Of a stretch of 21,370 bases of DNA, positions 19,696 to 21,370 are shown one piece after another. This DNA comes from Botryllus schlosseri (Eukaryota > Chordata > Ascidiacea > Stolidobranchia > Styelidae). Location of the stretch: assembly GCA_000444245.1 (NCBI GenBank), contig ATSW01000419.1:1-21370 (forward strand), in the 5' to 3' direction. Each line of letters starts with the position of its first letter. Within the stretch, counting starts at the first letter, position 1. The notes under the pieces were generated by a model that saw nothing but the letters and a program-made list of their open reading frames with translations, was not told the DNA's origin and did not search any database. A program made the translations under genes and the position numbers.

Positions 19696-19804
19696 ATCGC
19701 AAATCGTCGTAACAGGCGAAGCGTTGGATAATGTTCAAAAAATAAAGTGGGATCCGGTAGGCCATAAGATGGCGTTTGTCAAAAACTTCAATGTCTACGT
19801 CACG
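19696..19804 (+). CDS. Gene B exon: propeller strand with WDPVGHKMAF
   Basis: This 109-nt exon enters at phase 2 (acceptor tgtttgtcacag) and leaves at phase 0 (donor gtaata). It encodes SQIVVTGEALDNVQKIKWDP followed by VGHKMAFVKNFNVYVT. Human DPP4 reads [20 protein letters not shown] followed by VGHKLAYVWNNDIYVK, a clear match over the full exon. The following intron is 62 bp. Confidence 0.94.
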
Positions 19805-19866
19805 GTAATACTTTCCATGTAGTTTGCGTTTTTGAATGGTCTAATCACACATGTCCTCATTTAAAG

Positions 19867-20018
19867 GATTTGGTATCTGCTGCAGACCAGGTTACCGACG
19901 ATGGGGAGGAAAATGTGATATTCAATGGGATTACAGATTATCTTTATTATACGGAGGTCACGGACGACGACGCTCTGCTTTGGTGGTCACCGGACGCAAC
20001 ATACCTCGCATACGCAAC
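19867..20018 (+). CDS. Gene B exon: propeller helix with substrate-anchor motif changed (YTE)
   Basis: This 152-nt exon enters at phase 0 (acceptor catttaaag) and leaves at phase 2 (donor gtctgt). It starts DLVSAADQVTDDGEENVIFN and ends in WWSPDATYLAYA. This matches DPP4 EDIIYNGITDWVYEEEVF and WWSPNGTFLAYA. Between GITD and WWSP the alignment with human DPP4 has no gap. Residues 204-206 (EEE in human) are Tyr-Thr-Glu here (codons 19948-19956). Glu205 and Glu206 of DPP4 hold the substrate N terminus, so only one of the pair is kept. Confidence 0.94.
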
Positions 20019-20828
20019 GTCTGTATTATCATTGAAAAATTCGAAATTTTATATATGTTATCAATCATTACATTTGGGTTTCTATAAAAGCCTGAAACTT
20101 AGTGTTCCGTTATTTTAAACATACGAATATGATAAAACTGTTAATTAGATTTGGAAAATATTGCGCACAATGGAACTAGTTAAGGTTTGAGGTTTATTGT
20201 AGCACCCTATATTAGTGGTTCTAAAACTTTTTCGGACACATCCTCTTGGTGATAATGAAAAATTCCGCGACTCCCTTATCATCATATCACAAAATATTTA
20301 AAATTTCAATCAGAATGTTTGCCATCCCGCTGCATTGTTTAGTAGCATGGAATGTGTTATGACTCTTGAGACTTCTCATATATGAAATTAGGATGATACA
20401 CAGACCAATCAATAATTGTGAGCTGAGGATAAAACGCGCAAAGCGGGAAAAATTTTTCTGTTTAAGACATTGTTAAAAATAATCCTGTGCAATGGTAGCA
20501 CGTAGCACATAGATGTCTTAGCGACGCAATTATGACATTTCAAGTCGAAATATAATTAGGTATATTGGCATTGCTGGAACTTGGGAGTTTGAGCACAAAC
20601 TGAACTCATTCCGAGTTCAAGAAATATCATTTAGGTTTCGCGGCCGGTTTCGCGCTTACCTTCATTTCAATATGAATACAATTCAATTGTATATTGAAGT
20701 TCCGTACCTCCAAGAAGCTGTTCAAAACCGATATTCTACATGTAACACAACTGTTGACAATAACGAGTTGTTTCGAGATTGAGATGTTGATGTCTGACCT
20801 GCGATAGTCAATATTTTTGATATTTCAG
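20019..20828 (+). other. Gene B intron (810 bp) with a hAT-like end
   Basis: The intron runs from donor gtctgt to acceptor gatatttcag, phase 2. A fragment at about 20213-20280 (tagtggttctaaaacttttt then cgg) resembles the CAGTGGTTCTCAAACTTTTT class of hAT end. No opposite end was found. I recognise nothing else. Confidence 0.8.
20213..20280 (+). repeat. hAT-like end fragment inside a gene B intron
   Basis: The sequence tagtggttctaaaacttttt and the following ccgcgactccc resemble hAT termini with their adjoining motifs. It is a decayed single end. Confidence 0.5.
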
Positions 20829-21003
20829 GATAGATCAGCGAAATGGAGTGGAAAATTTTGAATTCGCCAGATTCGATGGGGGATACTATCCGAACATGAT
20901 TAGTTTCCCTTATCCGAAACCAGGGACCCCAATACCCGAAATTAAAATCTATTTGTTTGATACTGTTTTGAAAGGCGAGGCAGTGGAGCTGGTTCCAAGT
21001 ACT
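20829..21003 (+). CDS. Gene B exon: FPYPKPGTPIPEIK propeller segment
   Basis: This 175-nt exon enters at phase 2 and leaves at phase 0 (donor gtaagt). Joined to the previous exon it reads LAYATIDQRNGVENFEFARF, then ISFPYPKPGTPIPEIKIYLF. Human DPP4 has LAYAQFNDTEVPLIEYSFY and VRVPYPKAGAVNPTVKFFVV. The P-Y-P-K-x-G signature is one of the best-conserved stretches of the family. Confidence 0.95.
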
Positions 21004-21071
21004 GTAAGTTCCTATGATACCAGAGAAACCACTGACGGATTTCAACTAAACTATATCTTACTGTCATGCAG

Positions 21072-21216
21072 GCGGTTACCAATTGGGGTGATTACTATCT
21101 CAACTCAGCAATATGGAGACACGACATCTTCACACCGACATGGAAGAATCGGTTAGAAAACGAGGCGATGGTTGAATCTTGCAAAAACGATACCACGGGC
21201 TGGACATGTGATCACG
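21072..21216 (+). CDS. Gene B exon: GDYYLNSAIW propeller segment with Cys pair
   Basis: This 145-nt exon enters at phase 0 (acceptor tgtcatgcag) after a 68-bp intron and leaves at phase 1 (donor gtgaat). It encodes VTNWGDYYLNSAIWRHDIFT and, nearer the end, VESCKNDTTGWTCDH. The corresponding DPP4 segments are IGDHYLCDVTW and MDICDYDESSGRWNC. The two Cys aligned with this CDY..NC pair are present. Confidence 0.92.
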
Positions 21217-21285
21217 GTGAATCATCATCATTCTTAACTACATGCGTTACGTAACATTAGGGCAACCTGTATTCTTTTCTCAAAG

Positions 21286-21370
21286 TCTCGGAGATGGAAA
21301 GCGTGAGCGATTCGGGCTGGTTAGGTATGTACAAACCAGCCACCCTGATGGCTATGCCTCTCAGCAACGA
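21286..21370 (+). CDS. Gene B exon, cut by window edge: DSGWLGMYKP segment
   Basis: The exon starts after a 69-bp intron (acceptor ttttctcaaag) at phase 1 and is open to the window end. It reads SEMESVSDSGWLGMYKPATL, matching [20 protein letters not shown] of DPP4. The rest of the propeller and the hydrolase domain lie to the right. Confidence 0.88.

Noticed and set aside
1-21370. Retrovirus-like, Polinton or other capsid-bearing elements
   Set aside because: No long terminal repeats, capsid, integrase or envelope-like sequence was recognised; the mobile DNA seen is hAT-type and LINE only.

Overview
The window looks like a repeat-rich stretch of invertebrate animal nuclear DNA. The reasons are multi-exon genes with GT-AG introns, many hAT-type DNA transposon copies, a LINE tail, and no bacterial gene layout. 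Introns free of transposons are very short (59-69 bp), as in compact invertebrate genomes such as tunicates. That placement is only a guess.

The genes are two dipeptidyl-peptidase-IV-like serine peptidases (family S9B: DPP4/FAP/DPP8/9/DPP6 kin), head to tail on the + strand. Gene A is cut by the left edge. Only its last two coding exons are present (121-222 and 1311-1469), carrying the catalytic Asp and His and ending in a TGA stop. Gene B runs off the right edge. It has two candidate membrane-anchor first exons (3024/3117-3225 and 6971-7094), a cluster of small beta-propeller exons (11871-11957, 12017-12108, 12177-12254, probably 12314-12379), and after a 7.3-kb intron five more propeller exons (19696-19804, 19867-20018, 20829-21003, 21072-21216, 21286-21370). 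Its nucleophile and the rest of its hydrolase domain lie beyond the window. In the exon at 19867-20018, the substrate-anchoring Glu-Glu pair of DPP4 aligns without gaps to Thr-Glu.

Most of the other DNA is intron or intergenic sequence filled with transposon remains. Five hAT-like copies are bounded by terminal inverted repeats and 8-bp target duplications (858-1185, 11363-11836, 16280-18003, 16786-17866, 18058-18710), and a sixth is weaker (12688-13022). One sits inside another, and both, with a neighbour, lie between GGAGCC-rich inverted ends at 14893 and 18876. A 263-bp near-perfect palindrome (8869-9131) has inserted into an older hAT copy (8425-9387). A minus-strand, 5'-truncated LINE fills 7211-8325. 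I recognised no RNA gene, CRISPR array or retrovirus-like element.

The transposons explain the architecture. Introns without one are about 60-70 bp, while each long intron holds one or several. One MITE ends only 26 bp before a splice acceptor.
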